Below, one piece after another: positions 53,328 to 61,957 of a DNA stretch of 64,000 nt. The stretch is from assembly GCF_000620105.1 (NCBI RefSeq), contig NZ_KK211072.1:102919-166918 (forward strand), given 5' to 3'. Every line of letters starts with the position of its first letter. Position 1 is the stretch's first letter. The notes under the pieces are model-generated. The model was not told where the DNA came from, searched no databases, and saw nothing but the letters and a program-made list of their open reading frames with translations. Made by a program: the position numbers and the translations under genes. The stretch comes from Microvirgula aerodenitrificans DSM 15089. Its GTDB lineage: Bacteria; Pseudomonadota; Gammaproteobacteria; Burkholderiales; Aquaspirillaceae.

Positions 53328-54451
53328 CAGATGGCCTCCGTTGTAGTGATGCCATTACGGCGAATGGTCAGGGTGCCGGTGAACCACAGCCCCGGCTGGC
53401 CGGTCTCACCGCCGAGCAGCCACGTGCCGTCGAGCCGTGGTGCCGCGATGCGGTCCAGCGTGGCGTCGCCCAGCGAGCGGCCACTGGCGAGCGGCCAGCC
53501 GCCGCCGAGCGTGGATTCGGACAGTCGGGCGCGGCCGTTGAGCCGGGCGAACCTGCCGCCGAGCGTGACCGTGCGTGTGCGCGACCCGCCGAGGCTGGAG
53601 CGAATACGCTGGCGCAGGCGGGTGTGCAGCGACATCGCGCCGGCATTGAGCGGCCGGCCGGTCGGTGTGCGTCCGTGCAGGCGGCGGCCGTCGAGCGGCC
53701 AGCCGGCCAGCATCAGCGGGGCGTCGTCGCCATCGAGCAGCCAGCAGCCGTCGAGCGTCGTGCGGTTGTACGCACTCAGACGCCGGCAGCGGTCGAGGCG
53801 GGTATGCACGCGGCCGCGATAGCCGGTCAGGCGGATGCGGGCGTCGAATGCCAGCCGGACCGCCGTGATCAGGGCGACCAGCCGCGACCGCACCGGTGCG
53901 TACCGTTCGGCGGTGGCGCGGATGCGGCGCTGCTGCTCGCGCGTCCACTCGCCATCAGCGACATTGAGGCGGATTGAGTACTCAGCCCAGTGGTTAAGTC
54001 GGGCGTGGCGGACCAGCGGACCGATACTGGCAGGCGGATCCAGTGTGGAATGGCCATCTGTTAGCCAGTCGCCATTCAGCGTCAGCCCGCCTGCGGCCAC
54101 CCACGCATCATGGCTGGCCCGCTGTTCGATCAGATCCAGCACCGGATAGCCGATAGTGGCTAACGCCGCCTTGACGGCCCACGGCGTTCCCTTTCGGCGG
54201 TGCAGCTGACTGGAGAGCTTGAGCAGTGCCCGCTGTTTTGATTCGGTATCCGCCAGTTCCCAGCCGTCATCCAGCAGGCTGTACTCCTCTGCCAGAATCG
54301 GGAGCAGCGAGGCGTCTACATGGTCGATCCAGCGCACAATGACGTCCTGCGGGTCAATGGCAGCCAGTCGGGAGCCCCACATCTGGGCCAGAGCCGCAAA
54401 TCTTGCATCGGCAGCCAGGACGGCGGGCAGGTCAATCAACGCGTCTGTCAT
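53327..54451 (-). CDS. Baseplate protein gpI with long repetitive C-terminal extension
   Basis: 374 aa. The first 200 residues match P2 gpI (DVIVRWIDHVDASLLPILAE, HRRKGTPWAVKAALATIGYP, AEYSIRLNVADGEWT). The rest, unlike normal gpI, repeats short LDG/LNG units such as LDGCWLLDGDD, GWPLDGRRLHG and LDGTWLLGGETG. It may form a beta-solenoid rod linking baseplate to fibre. Confidence 0.82.
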   Translation of the reverse strand: MTDALIDLPAVLAADARFAALAQMWGSRLAAIDPQDVIVRWIDHVDASLLPILAEEYSLLDDGWELADTESKQRALLKLSSQLHRRKGTPWAVKAALATIGYPVLDLIEQRASHDAWVAAGGLTLNGDWLTDGHSTLDPPASIGPLVRHARLNHWAEYSIRLNVADGEWTREQQRRIRATAERYAPVRSRLVALITAVRLAFDARIRLTGYRGRVHTRLDRCRRLSAYNRTTLDGCWLLDGDDAPLMLAGWPLDGRRLHGRTPTGRPLNAGAMSLHTRLRQRIRSSLGGSRTRTVTLGGRFARLNGRARLSESTLGGGWPLASGRSLGDATLDRIAAPRLDGTWLLGGETGQPGLWFTGTLTIRRNGITTTEAI

Positions 54452-54453
54452 GG

Positions 54454-55551
54454 TCAGTCCGCCTGCCGCAAGTCGATGCCTGTGCACTGTCGCCAATGCC
54501 AGGACTCGCAGGTGCTGAATGACGCCGGCTCGTCCAGCTCAACACGGTGAACCAGCGGCTGCAGCACACCGATGAACTGGCTGGGCACGATGTCCCCTCC
54601 CATCTCGCCGGCCATGCGGTCAACCAGGTCCCGGACTGCCGACTCTGCCTGTGCGAGCACGGTGGCCGGATCCGCCCCGGGCCGCAGGGTCAGCCGTCCG
54701 CGTACAGCATAGGGTCGGGCAACCGGTGGCACGGTGCGTACCGTATCGCTCAGTACGCGAACCTCGTCAGCGCTGACGCCGCGCTGCACTGCAGCCAGCA
54801 CGGTCGGACCCGCAGGACCATCAGACGTTAACGGGTACAAGGTCACAATACCGGGATCGTGCGATACCACCGCGACCGAGATCACGTCCGGATGCTGGTT
54901 CATGGCCATGATCCGGTAGGCCGGGGCCGGACCGCCGACACTGTAGCTATCGAACGCCAGCAACAGCCGCTGCTGGAGTCGCGCATCGGTCTCGGCGTCG
55001 GCGCCACCCTCTGTGGCGCTGGTGTTTGTGACTGTCAGGCCGGCCGGTGCATCCGGCAGGATGCTGACCAACTGACTGATCTGGCCAGGCACATACCCGT
55101 TACCGGCCGTCCCGGCGTCCTGCGCCGAGGCCGGCACGCTGACGGTCAGGCGACCGGCCGGCAGCACGGCCGCTGTGCGTGTAACGACTGACACGGCACC
55201 GTCCCCGGTGGCGACGACAGTGCCGGCAGGAATCCGGACGGCGGCCGAATGCACGGCTGGCACGCAGAATTCGAGCGTGCAGCCGGCCGCATAGGCCGGC
55301 ATCCGTTGCATGCCGCGATCCGTCGCCAATTCATCAAGGATTTTGTCTCGGCTGAATCGCACCAGGTTCAAACTGGCGGCATCCTGTACGGCCGAGCGCA
55401 GCAAGGATTCCCGGTACGCCATGAAGTCGATCAGCAGCCGTTCCGGCTGTGCCGGGTACAGCGTCTTGCCTGACCGTGATTCGATATCAGCAACCATTTC
55501 GGCCACGATGGTGTCGGGACTCCGTTCGATAAAATCAGGTGGCGCGTCCAT
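54454..55551 (-). CDS. Baseplate assembly protein gpJ
   Basis: 365 aa, P2 gpJ-like: AQPERLLIDFMAYRESLLRS, LNLVRFSRDKILDELATDRG, VRIPAGTVVATGDG, ATEGGADAETDARLQQRLLL. ATG 55551 follows GGAGGTCCACC. Next to gp25/W and gpI in normal order. Confidence 0.92.
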   Translation of the reverse strand: MDAPPDFIERSPDTIVAEMVADIESRSGKTLYPAQPERLLIDFMAYRESLLRSAVQDAASLNLVRFSRDKILDELATDRGMQRMPAYAAGCTLEFCVPAVHSAAVRIPAGTVVATGDGAVSVVTRTAAVLPAGRLTVSVPASAQDAGTAGNGYVPGQISQLVSILPDAPAGLTVTNTSATEGGADAETDARLQQRLLLAFDSYSVGGPAPAYRIMAMNQHPDVISVAVVSHDPGIVTLYPLTSDGPAGPTVLAAVQRGVSADEVRVLSDTVRTVPPVARPYAVRGRLTLRPGADPATVLAQAESAVRDLVDRMAGEMGGDIVPSQFIGVLQPLVHRVELDEPASFSTCESWHWRQCTGIDLRQAD

Positions 55552-55909
55552 GGTGGACCTCCGTTGTACGGTTTTCGCGGCCATCGACCGGCCGCCAGTT
55601 CACCCGGATGCGCCAATGGCTGCCGTCGTCGCCCGGCGCCAGCGTGATGCCGATGATTTCAATACGCGGTTCCCACATCAGCAGCGCGGCCCGGACGTCG
55701 CCGACCACATGGGGCAGGGCGGTCTCGATAGGGGCGTCGATCCACTGCCAAGCATTGCAGCCGAACAGCGGCTCCAGCGGCACATCGCCCGGACGGGTGC
55801 CGAGCAGGATGCGGATGCACTGGTCAATGTCGTCCAAGTCCTCGACGACCGCACCCTGTTCGCCCAGCGCCAGTGACCAGTCGGCGGACTGGATGTTTGC
55901 AAGAATCAT
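55535..55909 (-). CDS. Baseplate wedge protein gpW/gp25 family
   Basis: 124 aa. DIDQCIRILLGTRPGDVPLE and PRIEIIGITL are the gp25-like hallmarks. Overlaps both neighbours. Confidence 0.9.
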   Translation of the reverse strand: MILANIQSADWSLALGEQGAVVEDLDDIDQCIRILLGTRPGDVPLEPLFGCNAWQWIDAPIETALPHVVGDVRAALLMWEPRIEIIGITLAPGDDGSHWRIRVNWRPVDGRENRTTEVHHGRAT

Positions 55910-56988
55910 GTGAGTTTCCGTTTCTTCGCCGCCGCACTGGATTCGGCATGGGTACGCAGCCGCTGGCCGGTCACCGAGACGTCCCAGCCGCTGCTGCGGG
56001 TGATGTTGTGGCGGGCTTCCGACAGCAGGTAGTCGCCGTCGGGTTTGCCGAGGCAGGAGATGTTCAGCGTGTTGCCGGACAGCAGGCGCGGGTCGCCGAC
56101 CAGCGTGAACTCGCCTTCGACCGCTTTCAGGTTCTTGTCGCGCAGGGCGGCTTTTGCCATAGCGACAGCCTGCTGCTTGCTCTCGGCCCGGGTGTTCAGC
56201 TTCAGGGTGTCGGCCTTGTCCTCGATGACCTTGTCACCGCGCTTGCGCTTGGTGGTTTTGGCCTGCTCAGTGTGCTCGACCAGCTTGCGGGTTTTCGGAT
56301 CAAGGTAGGTGACCGACACGCTCTTGTAGGTGGCGTTGGTCTTGTCGCGGATACGGTAACTTTTCAGTTGCTGGCGCTGGCTGATGGTCAGTACTGCGTC
56401 GCGGTCGTCGACCGCCGACAGCGGCGCGACGAACAGTTGCTCGCCGCGTACCGACACCATGTGGCCGTACTGCTCGGCGATCCGCTTCAGGAAGCCGAGG
56501 TCGGTTTCCTGATTCTGGGTCAGCCGTTCCAGCTGCACCGGTTCCGGGTCGCCGACCAGGCTCAGGCCATTGCGCTGTGCAACCTGGCGCGCGACGCTGG
56601 CCAGGGTCTGGCCGTTGTAGGCCCGGGTCTGCCGGGTCCGTACTGCGCGGGTGATGCCGGACGCGATGGCCTTGATCGACACTTCATCCGGCGGGCCGCT
56701 GAGTTCGCACTCGTCGACCTCGAAGGTGCCGCACGGCAGCATGGCTTCGCCGGCGTAGCCGAAGCTGGCAACGATCCGGTCGCCTTTCTCCGGGTACCAG
56801 CCATGGGTCCAGCGGCCGTGGCTGTTCTCCAGCACGATTTCCAGTTCGTCGGCTTCGCCGCTGCGCTTGTCCTGGTAGACCAGGCGGATGAAGTCGCGGC
56901 TGATGTCGGCGGTGATGTCGCGGCCTTCGTAGCGAATGAAAAAGACCAGGCGTCGCGGCCCGGTCTTGTGGGTGGTCACCGTTTCCAT
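55906..56988 (-). CDS. Phage late control/tail protein gpD
   Basis: 360 aa. P2 gpD-like hub protein: DELEIVLENSHGRWTHGWYP, GQTLASVARQVAQRNGLSLV, TDLGFLKRIAEQYGHMVSVR. Forms the baseplate hub. Overlaps gpX at its start. Confidence 0.92.
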   Translation of the reverse strand: METVTTHKTGPRRLVFFIRYEGRDITADISRDFIRLVYQDKRSGEADELEIVLENSHGRWTHGWYPEKGDRIVASFGYAGEAMLPCGTFEVDECELSGPPDEVSIKAIASGITRAVRTRQTRAYNGQTLASVARQVAQRNGLSLVGDPEPVQLERLTQNQETDLGFLKRIAEQYGHMVSVRGEQLFVAPLSAVDDRDAVLTISQRQQLKSYRIRDKTNATYKSVSVTYLDPKTRKLVEHTEQAKTTKRKRGDKVIEDKADTLKLNTRAESKQQAVAMAKAALRDKNLKAVEGEFTLVGDPRLLSGNTLNISCLGKPDGDYLLSEARHNITRSSGWDVSVTGQRLRTHAESSAAAKKRKLT

Positions 56989-57194
56989 GGTGGCAGTTCT
57001 TCCTTGCTCAGCATTGGCTCGTCGTCCTCCAGCACCGGAATTCGCACCGTCAGACCGGCGCCCAGTGTCGGCAGCAGGCGCAACTGCGGATTGGCATCGA
57101 TGATCGGGTTCATCAGCGCCGCGTCGCCGTAGTAGTGCCAGGCCAGCAGGTCCCAGCGGTCACCGTCACGGGTCAGGTGTTCCAGATAGTCCAT
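56976..57194 (-). CDS. Tail protein gpX
   Basis: 72 aa LysM-like: DRWDLLAWHYYGDAALMNPI, TLGAGLTVRIP. Typical P2 gpX size and location. Confidence 0.9.
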   Translation of the reverse strand: MDYLEHLTRDGDRWDLLAWHYYGDAALMNPIIDANPQLRLLPTLGAGLTVRIPVLEDDEPMLSKEELPPWKR

Positions 57195-57195
57195 G

Positions 57196-57732
57196 TCAGT
57201 TCCGGGTGATTTTGGTGAATTCGACCCCGTCCTTGTTCTTGATAGTGGTCGTGCCGGGGCGGGTGACCTTGGTGCCGGTTACCTTCTTGCTCCGGCCTTT
57301 CTTGCGAGCCGGCGCCTTCTGTTTCTTGCGCGCCCTGGCCGCTTCGACCGGCACTTGTGGCTCGACGTATTCGATCAGGCTTACCGAAGCGGATACCGAG
57401 GTCAGTTTGCCGAAGCGGGTGGCGGTCTGTCCGGTCACGCGCAGTTTCTCGATCACGAACTGGCCTTCGACCACGCCGTTGCCCCAGATCAGCGGCATGG
57501 CTTCGGCCGCCAGCCGGGCGTCATCGAGCCGTTTCAGTTCGGTAGCCGGATCGCAGTAGTAGTCGTGGAACGCCAGTTCGATGCTGATCTCGTCCAGCTC
57601 GTCGCCGGTGCGCTGCAGGATCGGCTTGCCGTCCAGTACTTCATGCCGGGCGAACTTGGTCGCCTTGTTGACCTCGATGCCGTCGAAGTAGGTGATCAGC
57701 TTGAACTGGATCGTGCCCAGCAGTGCAAACAT
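57196..57732 (-). CDS. Tail protein gpU
   Basis: 178 aa. P2 gpU: KFARHEVLDGKPILQRTGDE, LDEISIELAFHDYYCDP. The C-terminal 50 residues are a Lys/Arg-rich tail (ARKKQKAPARKKGRSKK), longer than usual. Confidence 0.9.
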   Translation of the reverse strand: MFALLGTIQFKLITYFDGIEVNKATKFARHEVLDGKPILQRTGDELDEISIELAFHDYYCDPATELKRLDDARLAAEAMPLIWGNGVVEGQFVIEKLRVTGQTATRFGKLTSVSASVSLIEYVEPQVPVEAARARKKQKAPARKKGRSKKVTGTKVTRPGTTTIKNKDGVEFTKITRN

Positions 57733-57741
57733 GGGACCTCC

Positions 57742-59874
57742 TTAATAGGCGGTACGCGCCTTGTTCTCTACCGCCTGGTTGACCAGGCGCAGGAGCTCGT
57801 CGCGGTGTGCGTTGAGCATGGCTTTGAACTTCTCGGCCGTGCCCGGAATCGGGTCGCCCTGGATGGTCAGTGACGGGTTGTAGGTCAGGTTGACCTGCGG
57901 CACGACGGTCTTGCCCGCCGGTGGTGTGGCGCCAGCCTGCTGCCGGGCGGCCGGGTTCAGCGGTACCGGAGCCGGTACTGGTCCAGCTGGCGCCCCCAGC
58001 CCGGCTGCACGCGGTGCCGTCACCGGGGGCGTGCCGGTTCTGGCAAGGGGCGTGGGTTCGCTGGCCGCCAGTTTGCCGCCGGCGTAGGCGCCGAGCTTCT
58101 GACCGGCAAAGGTGCCAATGGCGCCGCCGATCAGCCCGCCGAGCGCCATGCCGATCGGGCCACCCAGCGCACCAATCAGGGCGCCGGCCTTGGCACCGGC
58201 CAGTCCGCCTGCGAGGCTCCCCGCAGCGCCGCCATAGCCGGCACCCTTGTCCTTGCTGGTCTTGGCGTTCTGGTAGGTGTCGTATGCCTGATACATCGAG
58301 GCGCCGACGGCCAGCAGCCCGCCAGCGTTACGTCCGAGGAAGCGGCCTGCAGTCTTGATCCCGCCGCCAAGCCGCGACATCCGGCTACGGCCAGTGGCGG
58401 CAGGCTTCCGCTTGCCGCCTCCGCCGTCAGGTCCACCGGCATCGAAGCCGCTGCCAGGCCAGTTTGTGACCCAGACGCGCTGAACCGCCATGCCGGCCGC
58501 CGCTTCAGCGGCCTTGCCGGTTGCGCCCCCTTTCTTGCCGAACAGCCCGCCGATTTTTGCTAGCGGACCGAGTGCATAACCGGCCAGCCGGCTGACGGTA
58601 CCGAGCGTGACGGCGACAGCACCGCCGACCAGCAGCAGTCCGCCAAGTCCGCCTGCCGCCAGGCCGGCGGCCTTGGCCAGCTTTGGATGCTCGGCAATAA
58701 ACGTGGTCAACTGACTGGACGCTTCACCCAGCCACTCGGTGACCGCTTTCAGTTCCGGCGCCACCTGGGCACCGAAGGCGGCCAGCGAGTTGGTGAAGGC
58801 GCCGGTCGCGGCATCCCACAGGTTCTTCAACGTACCGAGCTGCAGATTGACGCGAGCCTGCAGATCGGCTTGCCGGGCCATTTTGTCCACGGTCTCGTTA
58901 TAGCCGTCGGCTCCCTTCTCGATCAGCTTGGCCAGCACCCGCAAGGTCTCAGCTTCGTCACCGAAAATGCTCTTGAGCGCCTTCAATCGATCGACTGTGT
59001 TCAGCTTCTTCAGCTTGTCGAGCTGAGACATCAGGTTTGCCATGCCGCCGAATTCACCCTTGCCATCGGTGAAGTCGAGCTTGATCCCCTTTTTTGCCAA
59101 GCCGGCATTCGCCTTGGCGACCTTCTGTACATCCATGCCGAGCTGAATGGTCTTGCGTAGCGCGTTACCTGCGGCTTCACCCTGCATGCCCATCTGGTCG
59201 AACATGACGGCGAACGGGGCCATATCCTGGGCGGCCTTGGCGCCTTTCACGCGCATGGTGTCCATGGCAGGTGCCATGTTATTAAAGAACGCCAGCATGT
59301 TTCCGTCGTTGACGCCGAGATAGGTCGCCCGCTGGATGGTATCCATCAGGCCCATCATGTCGCCTTCGACCGTGCCGGTGGCGTCCTGCATCTTGGCGAC
59401 GAATTCGGCAGCCTGTTCCGGTGGTTTCTTCAGCATGACACCAAGATAAGCCGACGCCTTGCCGACACCGCCGAGGATGGCGTCGTAGCTGATGCCCTGC
59501 TTGACAAGCTCGGACATCATGTTCTGGAAGTCGGCAGTGGTACCCGGCAGTTTGTCGCCGAGATCGGTCGCCAGCTTGTTGATCTTGCTGAAGCGGGCAT
59601 CGAGCTCGCCGCCGGCGCCGAGCATCGCTACCTTGAGGCCGACCGAGGCGTCCTCGGCATCGGCAAAGGCTGCGATCGGTTTCTGCATCATGCCGGACAG
59701 CAGGGCGCCGTCGCCCATGGCCTTGCTGCCAAGGCGGTCCAGCCGGTCGGAAAACGCATTCATGCGCTGATCCAGCCGGCTGATGGCACCGATCGACTTG
59801 CCTGCGGCCGAGCTGAATACCCCCGACATCTGGTCGACGGCTTTCAGTACGATGCCGAACTGGATCATATCCAT
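57742..59874 (-). CDS. Tail tape measure protein
   Basis: 710 aa. TP901-type N-terminal region (AFADAEDASVGLKVAMLGAG, KLPGTTADFQNMMSELVKQG), membrane-like central helices (LAAGGLGGLLLVGGAVAVTL, GALIGALGGPIGMALGGLIG), Pro-rich linker and a helical end (PGTAEKFKAMLNAHRDELLR). Sets tail length. Start at 59874 or two codons later. Confidence 0.92.
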   Translation of the reverse strand: MDMIQFGIVLKAVDQMSGVFSSAAGKSIGAISRLDQRMNAFSDRLDRLGSKAMGDGALLSGMMQKPIAAFADAEDASVGLKVAMLGAGGELDARFSKINKLATDLGDKLPGTTADFQNMMSELVKQGISYDAILGGVGKASAYLGVMLKKPPEQAAEFVAKMQDATGTVEGDMMGLMDTIQRATYLGVNDGNMLAFFNNMAPAMDTMRVKGAKAAQDMAPFAVMFDQMGMQGEAAGNALRKTIQLGMDVQKVAKANAGLAKKGIKLDFTDGKGEFGGMANLMSQLDKLKKLNTVDRLKALKSIFGDEAETLRVLAKLIEKGADGYNETVDKMARQADLQARVNLQLGTLKNLWDAATGAFTNSLAAFGAQVAPELKAVTEWLGEASSQLTTFIAEHPKLAKAAGLAAGGLGGLLLVGGAVAVTLGTVSRLAGYALGPLAKIGGLFGKKGGATGKAAEAAAGMAVQRVWVTNWPGSGFDAGGPDGGGGKRKPAATGRSRMSRLGGGIKTAGRFLGRNAGGLLAVGASMYQAYDTYQNAKTSKDKGAGYGGAAGSLAGGLAGAKAGALIGALGGPIGMALGGLIGGAIGTFAGQKLGAYAGGKLAASEPTPLARTGTPPVTAPRAAGLGAPAGPVPAPVPLNPAARQQAGATPPAGKTVVPQVNLTYNPSLTIQGDPIPGTAEKFKAMLNAHRDELLRLVNQAVENKARTAY

Positions 59875-59888
59875 GGAGGCCCCCTAAA

Positions 59889-59913
59889 GAAAAAACCGCC
59901 TGACGGCGGTTTG
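59889..59913 (-). terminator. Intrinsic terminator after the moron lipoprotein gene
   Basis: AAACCGCC/GGCGGTTT with a 4-nt loop, followed by T6 on the minus strand. It sits inside the tail operon, between the lipoprotein gene and the tape measure start. Confidence 0.85.
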
Positions 59914-59981
59914 CAGATAGAACAGAGCCGCGATGGAGGCAAACCATCGGGCCCTGGGTTTACACGGGTGTGCGTCGATCC

Positions 59982-60965
59982 TTATGGCACCAGAGAGGTC
60001 GGCATGTCCTTATGGGCAACCGTGACGCGGATCTGCTTGTCTGTGATTTTGGCGTGATAGTACACACGCTTGTTACCAAACTCTTCGACACGAGCAAATT
60101 GCTTGCGCCCTTTGCCGTCAGTGACAGTTTCAGCCAAACGCTCCTGCATCCATGCCGCCGGGGTGACTTTGGACTGCATTTCCGGGCACGCCACCTTAAG
60201 CACGGCGAGTAGCCTGGCCATGTTCTTGAGCATAATCGCCTCCTCGCCGCCAGCCGGGATCAGCACCGAAACCAGAGTCAGGTCGTCACTGTCGCCGAGC
60301 AGTTCTATCCGGGCCTGAGGTCGCAGTTTGATTGCAAGAGTAGGGACACCGTCCTTTTGGGTGCCATGCTGGTAGCCCTCAGCGTAGCTATCGACCGCCG
60401 CCTTGATTGTGGCTGTCGAGATGCCGAGAGTAGGGATGTCTGCCGGCCCGGCGGATTTCTCGGCATCGGCCACGGCATTTGCGGGGCGCTGCAAGGTCCA
60501 TATCACCATGGCGTCGTCAGTATTGGCAACAATCTCCACACCATTGATCTCGCGGCGTTTGGCAGCGGTACCACCGTCACCTTTCCCCGCCTCAATCAGG
60601 GCATCAACCTCCCGGCCGTCGCCGCCAGTCAGCACGGCGAGGGTCTGCTTTGCCATGGTTTTAACAGCCGTGTTGTCTTGCTCAGTCCCTGCGTCCCTGA
60701 ATTGATCGAAGGCAATCACAATCTGCTCGATGCGCTTATCGCCATCCAGCTCGATTTGGAAGCCCGGTTTGCCATCCGGCAGATACAAATGGCGAACTTC
60801 CTTGCGCCCCTTCGCATCGACATCCTGCTGCACCTTGCGCGGAGCCACACCTGGAGCCGAGACAATGGCGTCGCGTTGCCAGTTCGGCTGTTTGAAGTTC
60901 TGAGCTTCCTCTCCAGAGCACCCGATCAGGATGAGCAACAGGAATGCAGCACCGAACCACTTCAT
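59982..60965 (-). CDS. Prophage-encoded lipoprotein ('moron')
   Basis: 327 aa. Lipoprotein signal MKWFGAAFLLLILIGCSG. The rest has no recognised domain; it looks like two alpha/beta repeats (KPGFQIELDGDKRIEQIVIA and LRPQARIELLGDSDDLTLVS). It interrupts the tail gene order between gpE' and tape measure and has its own promoter-like and terminator sequences, the marks of a moron. Such lipoproteins often block superinfection or change the host surface. Confidence 0.8.
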   Translation of the reverse strand: MKWFGAAFLLLILIGCSGEEAQNFKQPNWQRDAIVSAPGVAPRKVQQDVDAKGRKEVRHLYLPDGKPGFQIELDGDKRIEQIVIAFDQFRDAGTEQDNTAVKTMAKQTLAVLTGGDGREVDALIEAGKGDGGTAAKRREINGVEIVANTDDAMVIWTLQRPANAVADAEKSAGPADIPTLGISTATIKAAVDSYAEGYQHGTQKDGVPTLAIKLRPQARIELLGDSDDLTLVSVLIPAGGEEAIMLKNMARLLAVLKVACPEMQSKVTPAAWMQERLAETVTDGKGRKQFARVEEFGNKRVYYHAKITDKQIRVTVAHKDMPTSLVP

Positions 60966-60986
60966 GACATTTCCCTAAAAAGCAAC

Positions 60987-61016
60987 ACGATAGCCTTACC
61001 CCGGCGGCCTGTTCAA
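60987..61016 (-). promoter_or_regulatory. Candidate promoter of the moron lipoprotein gene
   Basis: On the minus strand TTGAAC (61011-61016) and TATCGT (60987-60992) are 18 nt apart, 22 nt before the lipoprotein start and inside the end of the gpE' frame. Confidence 0.45.
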
Positions 61017-61163
61017 GTGATTGTGATAGGCAACCGCCTGCCCGCACCAGAAAACCAGCTCGGCGGCAGGCAGTGCATCCACTTCGGCCGCCGACCAGCC
61101 CGTTGTCGCAATCAGATGCATGAAACTGAGGAGATCGGGCAGCTCTCCCACGTTCAGTTTCCC
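60996..61163 (-). CDS. gpE' extension made by -1 frameshift
   Basis: 55 codons in the -1 frame relative to gpE, joined at GGGAAAC (61157-61163). Reads KLNVGELPDLLSFMHLIATT and then LPAAELVFWCGQAVAYHNHL, typical of tail chaperone extensions. No start codon of its own is needed. Confidence 0.8.
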   Translation of the reverse strand, partial: GKLNVGELPDLLSFMHLIATTGWSAAEVDALPAAELVFWCGQAVAYHNHLNRPPG

Positions 61164-61435
61164 TCGACGAGCCCCTGCAGTCGGGCGACGTCGGGCGCCG
61201 GCATGTCGTCGAGGTCCTCTACCACGATCGGCTTGCCGTCTAGGGTCGTCAGTTGGGCGATCATGGAGAACAGGAAGTCGTGGCCGACCTCGGCCTGCAT
61301 GCGGCGTGCCAGACGGATATGGCGACCCATCGCCGGGGCCACCACAGCGCGGCGGCCGTCTCTGAGCAGGATGCCCGGCTGTTCGGATTTAGTCCCGGTT
61401 GTCTGTTCGGTCGTTTCGTTCGTACGGGTGCTCAT
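61154..61435 (-). CDS. Tail assembly chaperone gpE
   Basis: 93 aa. P2 gpE-like: RRAVVAPAMGRHIRLARRMQ, DFLFSMIAQLTTLDGKPIVV. It ends VEGN with TGA directly after the slippery heptamer G GGA AAC. Shifting back one base yields the longer gpE-E' protein. Confidence 0.88.
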   Translation of the reverse strand: MSTRTNETTEQTTGTKSEQPGILLRDGRRAVVAPAMGRHIRLARRMQAEVGHDFLFSMIAQLTTLDGKPIVVEDLDDMPAPDVARLQGLVEGN

Positions 61436-61438
61436 GAT

Positions 61439-61957
61439 TTAAATCCCCAGAATGCTGCGCAGGTTGGCCAGCAGATCTTGGCCACCAATGACCATGATCT
61501 GGTTAATGACGTCGATGTTCACCAGCTCTTTTTTGCCGACGACTTGCTTGATCGCATGGACGGCAAATTTGTTCGGAACCTCGATTGATTCGCCGCTCTT
61601 GTGCTCGCCCAGACCGAATGATTTCGGTACGACGGTGACGTGGGTGACGACGGCCTCTTCGCTGCTGATGGCGCCGCTGGCGTCAAAGGTGCGCTTGACC
61701 GAGCGGATCATCAGGGCGGTGGCGGCACGCGGATTGAACACGGAGCCGGCCAGGCCGCTGTCGTAGCTGCGCCAGCTGATTTCCATTTCCATTTTGTCCA
61801 CGCCGCCACCCGGCAGTTCGATGACGCCGATGCCGCCGGTTGGCTTGCGCTCGGTGGTGCGGAACTGGATTTCGGGCAGCTTGACTGTTTCGGCGGCGCC
61901 GAAGTAGCTGGTGCCGTTGACGTAGACCACACCTTCCCGGATTTCTTCGAGGATCAT
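61439..61957 (-). CDS. Major tail tube protein (FII-like)
   Basis: 172 aa. P2 FII-type: EGVVYVNGTSYFGAAETVKL, VDKMEMEISWRSYDSGLAGS. Overlaps the sheath stop by 4 nt. Confidence 0.9.
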   Translation of the reverse strand: MILEEIREGVVYVNGTSYFGAAETVKLPEIQFRTTERKPTGGIGVIELPGGGVDKMEMEISWRSYDSGLAGSVFNPRAATALMIRSVKRTFDASGAISSEEAVVTHVTVVPKSFGLGEHKSGESIEVPNKFAVHAIKQVVGKKELVNIDVINQIMVIGGQDLLANLRSILGI

